Below, piece by piece: positions 43,320 through 52,075 of a stretch of DNA of 64,000 nt (positions are counted from its first letter, which is position 1; each line of letters begins with the position of its first letter). This stretch comes from Flaviramulus sp. BrNp1-15 (GTDB taxonomy: Bacteria > Bacteroidota > Bacteroidia > Flavobacteriales > Flavobacteriaceae). The notes beneath the pieces were generated by a model, which ran no database searches, was not told the DNA's origin, and saw nothing but the letters and a program-made list of their open reading frames with translations. A program made the translations under genes and the position numbers. The stretch covers positions 1,844,471-1,908,470 of the forward strand of contig NZ_CP092099.1 of assembly GCF_022259695.1 (NCBI RefSeq). The letters run 5' to 3'.

Positions 43320-44813
43320 ATGAATATAAAAAGTACTACTTTGATATTATTACTGTGTCCTTATATTTTACTAGCACAATGGTTGCAAATAGGCAATGAT
43401 ATAGATGGTGAAAACACAAACAATCAATCTGGTTATACGGTAAGTTTAAGTGCCGATGGTAATACAATTGTTATTGGAGCTCCTTTTAATGCAGATAATG
43501 GTTCAGCCTCTGGACATGTTCGAGTTTTTGAAAACAACGCAAATGTATGGCAACAAAAAGGTAATGATATTGATGGTATTGCAGCGAGCGACAAATTTGG
43601 TTTTTCAGTAAGTATAAGTGCTGATGGTAATACGATTGCTGTAGGTGCACCAGATAACAATGCTAATGGTTTTGAATCTGGTCATGTAAGAGTTTTTAAT
43701 TTTCAAGTAAGCGATTGGGTTCAGGTAGGAACCGATATTATAGGAGAAGATTTAAGTGACCATTCGGGTTATTCAGTAAGTTTAAGCGATGATGGAAATC
43801 GACTTGCAATTGGTGCGCCAGATAATGGTCTAGTAGAAAATGTAGGAAGTAATTACGGACAGGTTCGTGTGTATGAGAATCAAAGCAATAATTGGGTTCA
43901 AATTGGTAGTGATATTGATGGTGAAGATCCAGAAGATAATTCTGGTTATGCTGTAAGTCTCAACGAAGATGGGAGTATTGTTGCCATTGGAGCACCAAAC
44001 AATTCTAATGCAACTACAGGTGCTGGCCATGTAAGAGTGTATAATTATCAAAGTACTAATTGGGTTCAAATTGGTGCAGACATTGATGGAGAAGGGATGA
44101 ATGATAAATTTGGTGGTGCTGTTAGTTTAAATAATGCAGGTAATATTTTAGCTGTTGGTGCAGTAGACAATAATGGTATTGGTCATGTTCGTGTTTTTGA
44201 AAATCAATCTAATACATGGGTACAAATAGGAAATGATATTGATGGTGAAGCTATAAACGATGAGTTTGGTATTTCTGTTAGCCTTAATGGTAATGGAACT
44301 ATTCTTGCCGTAGGCGCACGATATAATAGCGATTTTGCATCAGATGCAGGTCATGTTAGAGTTTATAAGAATGAACTTGGTAATTGGCAACAAATTGATA
44401 GTGACATTGTTGGTGAAGCATTACAAGATCGCTCCGGCGTTTCTGTTAGTTTAAACGATGATGGAAATATTGTAGCTATTGGTGCCTATCTTAACGATGG
44501 TAATGGCAGTAATTCTGGGCACGCACGTCTCTTTTCTAATTCTAATATTTTAAATATTGAAAGTATAAATTCTATAGGTAAAATTATAGCATATCCAAAT
44601 CCGGTAACAAATCAGATATATATAGAATTAGAAAAAATAGTTGAGAATTCTAAAGTTCAATTATATAACATCGAAGGAAAATTACTTTATACCCAAGACT
44701 ATAATGGTATAAACCATTTAATGATTGATATGCATTCTTTCTCTAAAGGTATTTATATTTTAAAGCTTCAATTAGACAAAATTCAAAAAACATTAAAAGT
44801 TATAAAACAATGA
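43320..44813 (+). CDS. FG-GAP-like beta-propeller protein with T9SS type-A sorting domain
   Basis: A 497-residue secreted protein. After a signal peptide (NIKSTTLILLLCPYILLA) come about seven near-identical repeats of about 60 residues with the pattern W-x-Q-I-G-x-D-I-D-G-E followed by VSLSxDGxxxAIGAPxN and GHVRVFEN, as in integrin-alpha-like propellers. The C-terminus (KIIAYPNPVTNQIYIELEKI, GKLLYTQDYNG, FSKGIYILKLQL) is the type-A T9SS sorting signal, so it is likely exported and kept on the surface. It precedes the TolB-like gene with overlapping stop/start. Confidence 0.9.
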   Translation: MNIKSTTLILLLCPYILLAQWLQIGNDIDGENTNNQSGYTVSLSADGNTIVIGAPFNADNGSASGHVRVFENNANVWQQKGNDIDGIAASDKFGFSVSISADGNTIAVGAPDNNANGFESGHVRVFNFQVSDWVQVGTDIIGEDLSDHSGYSVSLSDDGNRLAIGAPDNGLVENVGSNYGQVRVYENQSNNWVQIGSDIDGEDPEDNSGYAVSLNEDGSIVAIGAPNNSNATTGAGHVRVYNYQSTNWVQIGADIDGEGMNDKFGGAVSLNNAGNILAVGAVDNNGIGHVRVFENQSNTWVQIGNDIDGEAINDEFGISVSLNGNGTILAVGARYNSDFASDAGHVRVYKNELGNWQQIDSDIVGEALQDRSGVSVSLNDDGNIVAIGAYLNDGNGSNSGHARLFSNSNILNIESINSIGKIIAYPNPVTNQIYIELEKIVENSKVQLYNIEGKLLYTQDYNGINHLMIDMHSFSKGIYILKLQLDKIQKTLKVIKQ

Positions 44814-47104
44814 AAAAATATATACTTTTAGTTTGCTTGTTGATTGTAGTAATAGGGTATACACAAGAAAAGGATAAAGTATTTTATTCGTCCTTTACCC
44901 CACAAGGTTGGGATATTCATATTTCTAAAGATCATGGTAAAAGTTTTAATGCATTTACTACTAATGAAAGTTTAGATTATGATGCTAAAATTAGTCCAGA
45001 TGGCAACTGGGTTGTATTTACGTCGGAACGTTTAGGTAAACCTCATTTGTTCGTAAAGCATGTTGAAGGCGATACATTACCAAGGCTTTTGGTACAAAGT
45101 AAGTCCATGCAAGATCAAGTTGATTTTTCACCAGATGGAAAGTGGATAGCTTTTGTGTCTTCGCACGAAGGCAATGCCGAAATCTATAAATTACCATTTA
45201 AACCTTCAGATACTTTATCAATTTTTGATGCCGAAAATCTTACAAACAATAAGGCTGGAGATTTTAGACCACGATTTTCAAATGATGGAAATTACATAGC
45301 CTTTTCAAGCGATAGGGCCCACGAAATAAAACCTCATAAATTTCTTGTTTTTGCCATGCAACGCACCGGCGATATTTATACAATGACCTCTAATGGAAAC
45401 AATATAAAACGCTTAACCGATTCTGAAGGTTGGGATGGAAGCCCAAATTGGAATACAGATGATTCTCAAATTATTTTTTATAGCAATAGAAATAATAACA
45501 CAGGATTATATACCATGGACATTAATGGTGATAATGAAAAACGGTTAACCCCAGAACCTATTTCAGCAATATCACCATTATATATTAACAATGAAACGAT
45601 TTTGTTTGCCAATGAGAATCAAGAAAATAAAACCTTTCAAATACTCAGAATCAATCCGTCTAATAAAACTATTGATTCAACATTAGTACAGCCAGATACT
45701 CACATGTTAAATATAGATTATGACAGTTCGGGTATCATGGTTTTTCATGGTGGAAAAAAGTTAAAGGAAACAGAAAATAATAAAGGAGAATTTTTTGGAG
45801 ATATTTTAGTCAAAAACCATCCTGCTATTGATAGTCTAGAAAATAAAAGTATTGCTCTTTATGGTATTCGTCGTTCATTCTCTGCGCCACCAACTTTAAA
45901 TGATACCAAGGTGGTGTATGATTATAATCCAGCTAGAGGCTTTGGAGATTTTGTAACACCATTTTTATATCCACTTTTAATATTACCTCTACTAGCTCTT
46001 ATCTGGTTTGTTGTTGGAATAGTAAAAAGTATTAGAAAGCGTAGAGAAATTCCATTTTGGAAGTATATATTATTTTCTATTCTTTCAGTTTTTATTGTCG
46101 CTTTTATGTTTGTACAATTAAATAATTGGGTAGGTTTTAATGCGCTTCCTATGAATACCGTTAAGTTATATGTTGCTATAATTTTACTTGTGTTACTTGC
46201 GTTTTTGATATTCGTTTATAGGTTTTATAAAAAACGAAAAGCACAAGATAAACCTATCGCTTCAGTCTATAAGCTATATACCATGATGTTATTGGGTAAT
46301 GTAATAGGATTGCTGTATATAACTCTGTTTACAGGTTCATTTTTAAGTAGTACAACAAAGTTCTATATCGTAGATTATAAAACTAATGAAGTGCAAGAAC
46401 TATTTGATTTTAAAGCAGATAAAGATTTTAATCCGCAATCAGCGCGAATTATTGATACTAAGTTTACGCCTAATGGAAAAGCTCTACAGTTTTCTGTTGG
46501 AAGTTTTAGAGGTAATCCAAAGGCCCAAGGAGCAGTCTATACATATCATTTAGAAGAAAAAAAACTTGAGAAAATCACAGATTTAGATGCCAATTACGGG
46601 TTTGCAGATTTTTCTGCATATAATAAAACCATGGTTTATAGAAGTGGCATTACTGGCAATATGGATATTTATGTAAAAGAAAACAATACCATAACCAACC
46701 TAACCAATAGTGAAGCTAAAGAGAATTTTCCTGTAATCTCACATGATGGTAATAAAATAGCCTATTGTTCTGATATAAATGGAACTAATATGCAAGACGT
46801 TGTTAAAACTATGGATATTTATTTAATTGAACGTCAAACTGATAATTCATGGTCATCACCAAAGCAAATAACTACTTATATTGGGCAAGAAGGACATCCA
46901 CATTTTTCACCTGATGGAAATTGGATAATATATACCACTGAAGAATTTGGAATTAATGATGAGCAGCCAATAGTACAATCATACGTATTCGCACCTCAGA
47001 TGTATGGGGAAATTGTAGCTGTTCGTATTGCAGATGGTAAAAAAGTACGCTTAACTCATAACAAATGGGAAGAAGGAGCGCCATTATGGATTAAAACAAA
47101 CTAA
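44810..47104 (+). CDS. TolB-like PD40 beta-propeller membrane protein
   Basis: A 764-residue protein with a signal peptide (KKYILLVCLLIVVIGYTQ). It carries PD40 repeats such as AKISPDGNWVVFTSERLG and RPRFSNDGNYIAFSSDRA at residues 30-330, and again SHDGNKIAYCSDINGTNM and HFSPDGNWIIYTTEE near the end. Between them (about 385-520) four membrane helices interrupt the propeller halves (YPLLILPLLALIWFVVGIV, YILFSILSVFIVAFMFVQL and two more). The ATG overlaps the previous stop (ATGA). Propeller halves on both sides of a membrane domain are unusual and suggest a periplasmic sensor or scaffold. Function is unknown. Confidence 0.85.
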   Translation: MKKYILLVCLLIVVIGYTQEKDKVFYSSFTPQGWDIHISKDHGKSFNAFTTNESLDYDAKISPDGNWVVFTSERLGKPHLFVKHVEGDTLPRLLVQSKSMQDQVDFSPDGKWIAFVSSHEGNAEIYKLPFKPSDTLSIFDAENLTNNKAGDFRPRFSNDGNYIAFSSDRAHEIKPHKFLVFAMQRTGDIYTMTSNGNNIKRLTDSEGWDGSPNWNTDDSQIIFYSNRNNNTGLYTMDINGDNEKRLTPEPISAISPLYINNETILFANENQENKTFQILRINPSNKTIDSTLVQPDTHMLNIDYDSSGIMVFHGGKKLKETENNKGEFFGDILVKNHPAIDSLENKSIALYGIRRSFSAPPTLNDTKVVYDYNPARGFGDFVTPFLYPLLILPLLALIWFVVGIVKSIRKRREIPFWKYILFSILSVFIVAFMFVQLNNWVGFNALPMNTVKLYVAIILLVLLAFLIFVYRFYKKRKAQDKPIASVYKLYTMMLLGNVIGLLYITLFTGSFLSSTTKFYIVDYKTNEVQELFDFKADKDFNPQSARIIDTKFTPNGKALQFSVGSFRGNPKAQGAVYTYHLEEKKLEKITDLDANYGFADFSAYNKTMVYRSGITGNMDIYVKENNTITNLTNSEAKENFPVISHDGNKIAYCSDINGTNMQDVVKTMDIYLIERQTDNSWSSPKQITTYIGQEGHPHFSPDGNWIIYTTEEFGINDEQPIVQSYVFAPQMYGEIVAVRIADGKKVRLTHNKWEEGAPLWIKTN

Positions 47105-47120
47105 TAATACAATCTCAAAA

Positions 47121-48140
47121 ATGAAAACATTAAAAACAATTGTTATTGCATTATTAATTTTAGCCGTTTCAAAAATTGTGTATTCCAAGAATTTGCAAAC
47201 CACAAAATCTGATTCAAAAACAACATTTCAAAAAGATATTGACACATTTTTAAAAAACCAACCTATTATTGATACTCATTTCCATATTACAAAAGGATTT
47301 AAGGATGAAGAAATGTATAACCAAAGAAAAGTTGATATAGATAGCGCAAAACTAGATTGGGTTATTGAAGACTTCAATAAAAATAATGTAGTACTAGTTT
47401 TAGGAGGAGGTACATTAAAATATGCTAACATGTATGCAAAAGCAGACAAGCGCTTTTGGGCTGGTTTAGTTTTTCCTTGCACAAAGACAGTAGAACAAGA
47501 TGAACCTTGTGACAAAGAATTTTTTAATGAAACTGAACTTCGTGAAATATATAATACTGGAAACCTAAAAATTTTAGGAGAGTCTATGTTTAATTATTAT
47601 GGTGTGCCCCCTACCGATGAAAGATTAGCACCATACTGGAAAATTGCAGAAGAGTTTAACATTCCTATTGGAATTCATGCAGATAATGGACCACCTCTTG
47701 AGCGAGTAAATAAAGAAGAAAGGCCTAATTATAATCCTGTTTTTGCAAATCCAGAATTACTAAAACCTATTTTAGAAAAACACCCAAAATTAAAGATATA
47801 TCTTATGCATTATGGCGGAGGCTATTCTGAGCAGTCATTGGAATTAATGAAATTGTACCCTCAAATTTATTGTGATATTTCTGCTGTAAGTTTATTTGCT
47901 CCTAAGCAAATATGGGAGCCACAAGTAAAAAGATTATTTAATGAAGGCCTTGGAGATCGATTAATGTTTGCTTCAGATTATTTTGGAACATTAAGAGAAA
48001 ATATCGAAATAATTTACAATTTAGATTGGCTTACTGATGAACAGAAAAAAGCTATTTATTATGATAATGCAGTAAAATTTTTAGGTCTTTCAAAATCTCA
48101 AATACAACAACATTATAAAATGGTAAAAGAAAAAAAATAA
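47121..48140 (+). CDS. Secreted amidohydrolase-family metal hydrolase
   Basis: A 339-residue protein with a signal peptide (KTLKTIVIALLILAVSKIVY). The start of the TIM-barrel has the metal motif PIIDTHFHITKGF (H-x-H). Further barrel residues are GIHADNGPPL (His ligand), KIYLMHYGGGYSEQSL and RLMFASDYFG (catalytic Asp). The pattern fits the amidohydrolase_2 branch (ACMSD-like). It lies 16 bp after the propeller gene, probably in its operon. A periplasmic location and the unknown substrate make its role uncertain. Confidence 0.85.
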   Translation: MKTLKTIVIALLILAVSKIVYSKNLQTTKSDSKTTFQKDIDTFLKNQPIIDTHFHITKGFKDEEMYNQRKVDIDSAKLDWVIEDFNKNNVVLVLGGGTLKYANMYAKADKRFWAGLVFPCTKTVEQDEPCDKEFFNETELREIYNTGNLKILGESMFNYYGVPPTDERLAPYWKIAEEFNIPIGIHADNGPPLERVNKEERPNYNPVFANPELLKPILEKHPKLKIYLMHYGGGYSEQSLELMKLYPQIYCDISAVSLFAPKQIWEPQVKRLFNEGLGDRLMFASDYFGTLRENIEIIYNLDWLTDEQKKAIYYDNAVKFLGLSKSQIQQHYKMVKEKK

Positions 48141-48152
48141 ATAATAGTTTAT

Positions 48153-49313
48153 TTAATACTTCACATAATCAACAATTTCTAAACCATAACCAATTAAACC
48201 AACACGTTTAGTTTGTTCTGTATTAGAAATTAAACGAAGCTTATGTATGTTTAAATCATGAAGTATTTGCGCACCAATACCAAAATCTCTATTGTCCATA
48301 TTAATTCTGGGTGCTTTTACAATTTTGCTAGGTTGTTGGTTCTCTTTTAAAAAAGACAATCTGTTCAAGATATTCATAGATTGAGATTCTTGATTAATAA
48401 AGATAATAGCACCTTTACCTTCATCATTAATAACTTTAAACATATTATCTAATTGTACATCTATATTATTAGTTAGTGTACCTAAAATATCGTTATTTAT
48501 CAATGTAGAGTTTATGCGAGTTAAAACTTCTTCATTGTCTTTCCAAATACCTTTTGTTAAAGCAATATGTATTTGATTATTAGTGGTTTGTTTGTAAGCT
48601 CTTAATCTAAAGCTTCCAAAACGAGTTTCTATTTGAAAATCTTCTTTTTTCTCAATTAAAGAGTCATGTTGCATTCTGTATGCAACTAAATCTTCAATAG
48701 ATACTATTTTTAAATCAAGTTTTTTAGCAACCTCATAAAGTTCTGGCAAGCGTGCCATAGAACCATCTTCATTCATGATTTCTACAATCACACCAGCAGG
48801 TTGTAATCCTGCTAATCTTGCAAAGTCTATAGCAGCTTCTGTATGTCCTGTACGTCTTAAAACACCACCTTCTTTAGCTACTAAAGGAAAGATATGTCCA
48901 GGTCTTGCTAAATCAAAAGGTTTTGTATTATCATTAATAAGGGCTTTAACCGTTTTTGCTCTATCGCTTGCAGAAATACCTGTAGTAACACCATGTCCTC
49001 TTAAATCAACAGATACTGTAAAGGCAGTTTCCATTGGGTCGGTATTATTACGCACCATCATATTAAGTTCGAGTTCTTTACATCTGGTTTCAGTTAAAGG
49101 GGCACAAATAAGGCCTCTACCATGAGTTGCCATAAAGTTTATCATTTCTGGAGTTACTTTATCGGCAGCAGCTAAAAAATCACCTTCATTTTCACGGTTT
49201 TCATCATCAACAACAATAATAACTTTTCCGTTTCTTATATCGTCAATAGCCTCATGTATAGTATTTAATTTAAACTTCGAAGCTTTTTTTTGTGTCATGG
49301 TTTCTGCAATCAT
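48153..49313 (-). CDS. ribB: 3,4-dihydroxy-2-butanone 4-phosphate synthase (with degenerate GTP cyclohydrolase II-like tail)
   Basis: A 386-residue protein; the alternative start MTQKK (49298) is possible. The first 210 residues are a complete RibB domain: VVDDENRENEGDFLAAADKV, INFMATHGRGLICAPLTE, the substrate loop RTGHTEAAIDFARLAGLQPAG and EIMNEDGSMARLPEL. It makes the four-carbon unit of riboflavin from ribulose 5-phosphate. The C-terminal GTP cyclohydrolase II-like part lacks the three zinc cysteines: the expected S-E-C-L-T-G-D region reads STLINNDILGTL, so it is probably catalytically dead. No FMN riboswitch is present in the 16-bp gap upstream. It is the last gene of the tpx-ribB block. 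Confidence 0.92.
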   Translation of the reverse strand: MIAETMTQKKASKFKLNTIHEAIDDIRNGKVIIVVDDENRENEGDFLAAADKVTPEMINFMATHGRGLICAPLTETRCKELELNMMVRNNTDPMETAFTVSVDLRGHGVTTGISASDRAKTVKALINDNTKPFDLARPGHIFPLVAKEGGVLRRTGHTEAAIDFARLAGLQPAGVIVEIMNEDGSMARLPELYEVAKKLDLKIVSIEDLVAYRMQHDSLIEKKEDFQIETRFGSFRLRAYKQTTNNQIHIALTKGIWKDNEEVLTRINSTLINNDILGTLTNNIDVQLDNMFKVINDEGKGAIIFINQESQSMNILNRLSFLKENQQPSKIVKAPRINMDNRDFGIGAQILHDLNIHKLRLISNTEQTKRVGLIGYGLEIVDYVKY

Positions 49314-49329
49314 TAGGCAAAGATATTGC

Positions 49330-51294
49330 TTATTTTAAAGATTCTAAACAATTTAGTTTTAAGTCTTCCTTTATTTTTTCATTTAAAAACATATAGGTAA
49401 TCATATATAAAGGGAACCCTAATATTAAAAGGAAAAGATTTGGTTTTTTTTCTTTCTTTTTTATTTGTGTATAAAACTTAAAAATATTGAATAAAGATTT
49501 AATATAATAAATTACAAATAATACTAAAGACATAATACTAAGTTGTATAGATGCCGATGCCAATGATGGCAATTTATTATTTTTAAAAACAAAGTGGAGG
49601 ATAAGTAATACAATGCCTATAGCGTATAAAACAATTGCAAATTTACTATGTGGTTTATAATCTGAACTTATAATAGTTTCAGAAGCATCATAATCTTTAT
49701 TTATAGTTAAACCTATTTGTCTTAATTCTGATATGGAATTACCTCTATTTTCTAAAACTTTTAAGGCTTCATATCTACAGGCTTCATCATGACCAAGTGA
49801 TTCATAGTTATTTATTACATTAATAAGTTCTTCATTTTTGTATGAACCTAAAAATCTGTAATCAACACTATTTTTCTCTTTAATTTTAAAAGCCTTTTTT
49901 AATGGCTCAATAATACTGTCAAAATCAAATAAACTTTTATCTGCGGTAGCTCTTTTAGTTAAAAATATACTTAGAGGCAACATAATAAGCGTAGAAAACC
50001 AGCTGGCTAGTATGGGGTTAAAACCTCCTTTTTTAGCACTGTTAGTTGCAAAAATTCCTATAAAGTGATAGGTTAAAAATAAAATTATAGCAATTACCAT
50101 GGGCAAACCAATACCACCTTTGCGTATTAAGGCACCCAATGGCGCACCAACAAAAAATAGAATTATACAAGCAAAGCCTAAAGCAAATTTTTCATGTAAA
50201 GAAATAATGTGTCTGTTTAACCACTCTTTAGAATTTTTTAAAGTAGTTTCTTTTGAAGTTATAATTTGTTTAGAACTAGATAATGATCTTATAGTTACAT
50301 CGAGTAGTTCAACTTTCTTTTTTGTATCAAAAGCATCTAGTAAACTTCCTAAATAAACAGAGTCTTTAACTTTAGGGCTATCATCTTTTAGTTTTGTATT
50401 TACAAGACTGGATCTTTGCAGTAAATTTTTGGCGAATGACTCATGATCTTCTTCACTTTTTTTAACAAGAGAATCTATAGTTTTATTTAACCCAACAACA
50501 TCTAGCATGTTGTATTTATCAGTTTGAGATTTTTCGTCAAAATCTACGTTGTTTAATTGAGATAAGTCAATATTTATAATCTTCTTTTCAAAGCTACTTT
50601 TTGCAAAAGGTTTTTTGTTTTGGGCCTTTCTATCTTTTGGAGACACATCATGATAATAATGACCATCTAAAAGAATAAGCTTTAAAACATTTGAATTTTC
50701 ATTACTTTCAAACTCACCTGTTTTAGATTTTATAACTGTTGCATTTGTTTGATTATTACTACCTTTTATATGAATAGTAACATTTTCTAAAAATTTATCG
50801 CCTTTTTTCTTTTCTGCTTTAATATTATAAGCTCCAATTTCGTTAAATTGTCCTTCTGCTATAGCCATAGCTGGTTTTAATTTGGCAATATTTCTTCGTA
50901 AATTATAAGAATTAAGTTCTGCCCAAGGAATAACATTATTTGAAAAGAAAAAGGTAATTACTGCTAGTATTACAATAAAAACGCTTAGTCCAGACATGGC
51001 ACGCTGTAATGAAATACCCGTAGATTTCATAGCTGCAAACTCATAGTTTTCGGCAAAACTACCAAAAACCATAATGGATGCTAAAAGTATAGTAAGTGGT
51101 AATACTAATGGAATAAGCTTTGGCATGAAGTATACCAAAAACTTAACAATAACCATAATATCTAAATCTTTACCAGCCAGCTCTTTTATATAAAGCCAAA
51201 TGGTTTGTAAAACAAATATCAGCATGAGAATAACAAACACGCTGACAAAAGTTTTAAGATATGTGGTTAGTATGTAACGGTCTAGTATTTTCAC
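49330..51294 (-). CDS. LptF/LptG family permease (YjgP/YjgQ), long form
   Basis: A 654-residue membrane protein. The first 440 residues contain the LptF/G pattern: LDRYILTTYLKTFVSVFVIL, SFAENYEFAAMKSTGISLQR (coupling to LptB) and a periplasmic jellyroll with KAEKKKGDKFLENVTIHIKG. A second set of helices follows (GFACIILFFVGAPLGALIRK, MVIAIILFLTYHFIGIFATN). At 654 residues it is well over the usual 360-380. The extra 200 residues hold a cytoplasmic segment and three more helices (FAIVLYAIGIVLLILHFVFK). It takes part in lipopolysaccharide transport from the inner membrane. Confidence 0.88.
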   Translation of the reverse strand: MKILDRYILTTYLKTFVSVFVILMLIFVLQTIWLYIKELAGKDLDIMVIVKFLVYFMPKLIPLVLPLTILLASIMVFGSFAENYEFAAMKSTGISLQRAMSGLSVFIVILAVITFFFSNNVIPWAELNSYNLRRNIAKLKPAMAIAEGQFNEIGAYNIKAEKKKGDKFLENVTIHIKGSNNQTNATVIKSKTGEFESNENSNVLKLILLDGHYYHDVSPKDRKAQNKKPFAKSSFEKKIINIDLSQLNNVDFDEKSQTDKYNMLDVVGLNKTIDSLVKKSEEDHESFAKNLLQRSSLVNTKLKDDSPKVKDSVYLGSLLDAFDTKKKVELLDVTIRSLSSSKQIITSKETTLKNSKEWLNRHIISLHEKFALGFACIILFFVGAPLGALIRKGGIGLPMVIAIILFLTYHFIGIFATNSAKKGGFNPILASWFSTLIMLPLSIFLTKRATADKSLFDFDSIIEPLKKAFKIKEKNSVDYRFLGSYKNEELINVINNYESLGHDEACRYEALKVLENRGNSISELRQIGLTINKDYDASETIISSDYKPHSKFAIVLYAIGIVLLILHFVFKNNKLPSLASASIQLSIMSLVLFVIYYIKSLFNIFKFYTQIKKKEKKPNLFLLILGFPLYMITYMFLNEKIKEDLKLNCLESLK

Positions 51295-51427
51295 ACGTTT
51301 AAATTTCTCTAATCAATTACTAAACAAAGACATTATATAATTAAAGAACGTGTGTAACCACTACGTTCTTGTATTAAAATCTTTAAAAAGATGTTTTTAA
51401 AATTTGTTGATATTTGTTTCAACGAAC

Positions 51428-52063
51428 CTAATCTAATTTATTGATGTAAAAATCTTTGTATTTATTGGCATCAAAGGTAAATAAGGTTTTTGATATAGGT
51501 TCATTTGTTTTAAAAGAATTTACAGTAAGTGTTGTTTTTGTACCGTTTTTTCCAATTTGAATTAAATTGTAAATATGTTTTGTTTGAGTATCGACACCCA
51601 AAAGAATATTTTTAATTTCAGAATCAGAATCTATAGGTATTAATTTTACATACTGAATTTTTCTACCGTTTATGTTCTGTACAATATCAAGTTCATACAT
51701 GTATCCATCTTCATAAAATGACAACATTTTACTTGGTGTAATAGCATCATTTTCATCTTCATTATCAGATGAAATAGTAACTTCTTCATCTTCGGTACTA
51801 ATGCTGTATAAGGTTTTACCATCAAATAAACGTGTAACTCCAAGAATATTTAATCTGTATTTTTCACCTTCCATTATCACATCTCCTTTGGTTTCTTGCT
51901 TAATGTTTTCTGAAATGTTTTCTAAGGTATATTTAAAATCGATTGAAATATTTTCATAACTCTTCACCTTTTCTGAAACTTCATTTAATAAAGCTTTGCC
52001 TTTGTTTTGGGCAAAAATGTTAACAGAAAGAGTAATTAATAATAGTGTTATAAATTTTTTCAT
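51428..52063 (-). CDS. lolA: Outer-membrane lipoprotein carrier protein LolA
   Basis: A 211-residue periplasmic protein with a signal peptide (KKFITLLLITLSVNIFA). The mature barrel has KALLNEVSEKVKSYENISID, ISENIKQETKGDVIMEGEKY, RLFDGKTLYSISTEDEEVTI and the lid-like KMLSFYEDGYMYELDI region of Bacteroidota LolA. It shuttles lipoproteins from LolCDE to the outer membrane. It is directly downstream of ftsK and upstream of the LptF/G gene, a conserved order in this family. Confidence 0.88.
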   Translation of the reverse strand: MKKFITLLLITLSVNIFAQNKGKALLNEVSEKVKSYENISIDFKYTLENISENIKQETKGDVIMEGEKYRLNILGVTRLFDGKTLYSISTEDEEVTISSDNEDENDAITPSKMLSFYEDGYMYELDIVQNINGRKIQYVKLIPIDSDSEIKNILLGVDTQTKHIYNLIQIGKNGTKTTLTVNSFKTNEPISKTLFTFDANKYKDFYINKLD

Positions 52064-52075
52064 GTTGTTGTTTTA

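Noticed and set aside
49314-49329. FMN riboswitch before ribB
   Set aside because: Only 16 bp separate the genes; no room or conserved elements.
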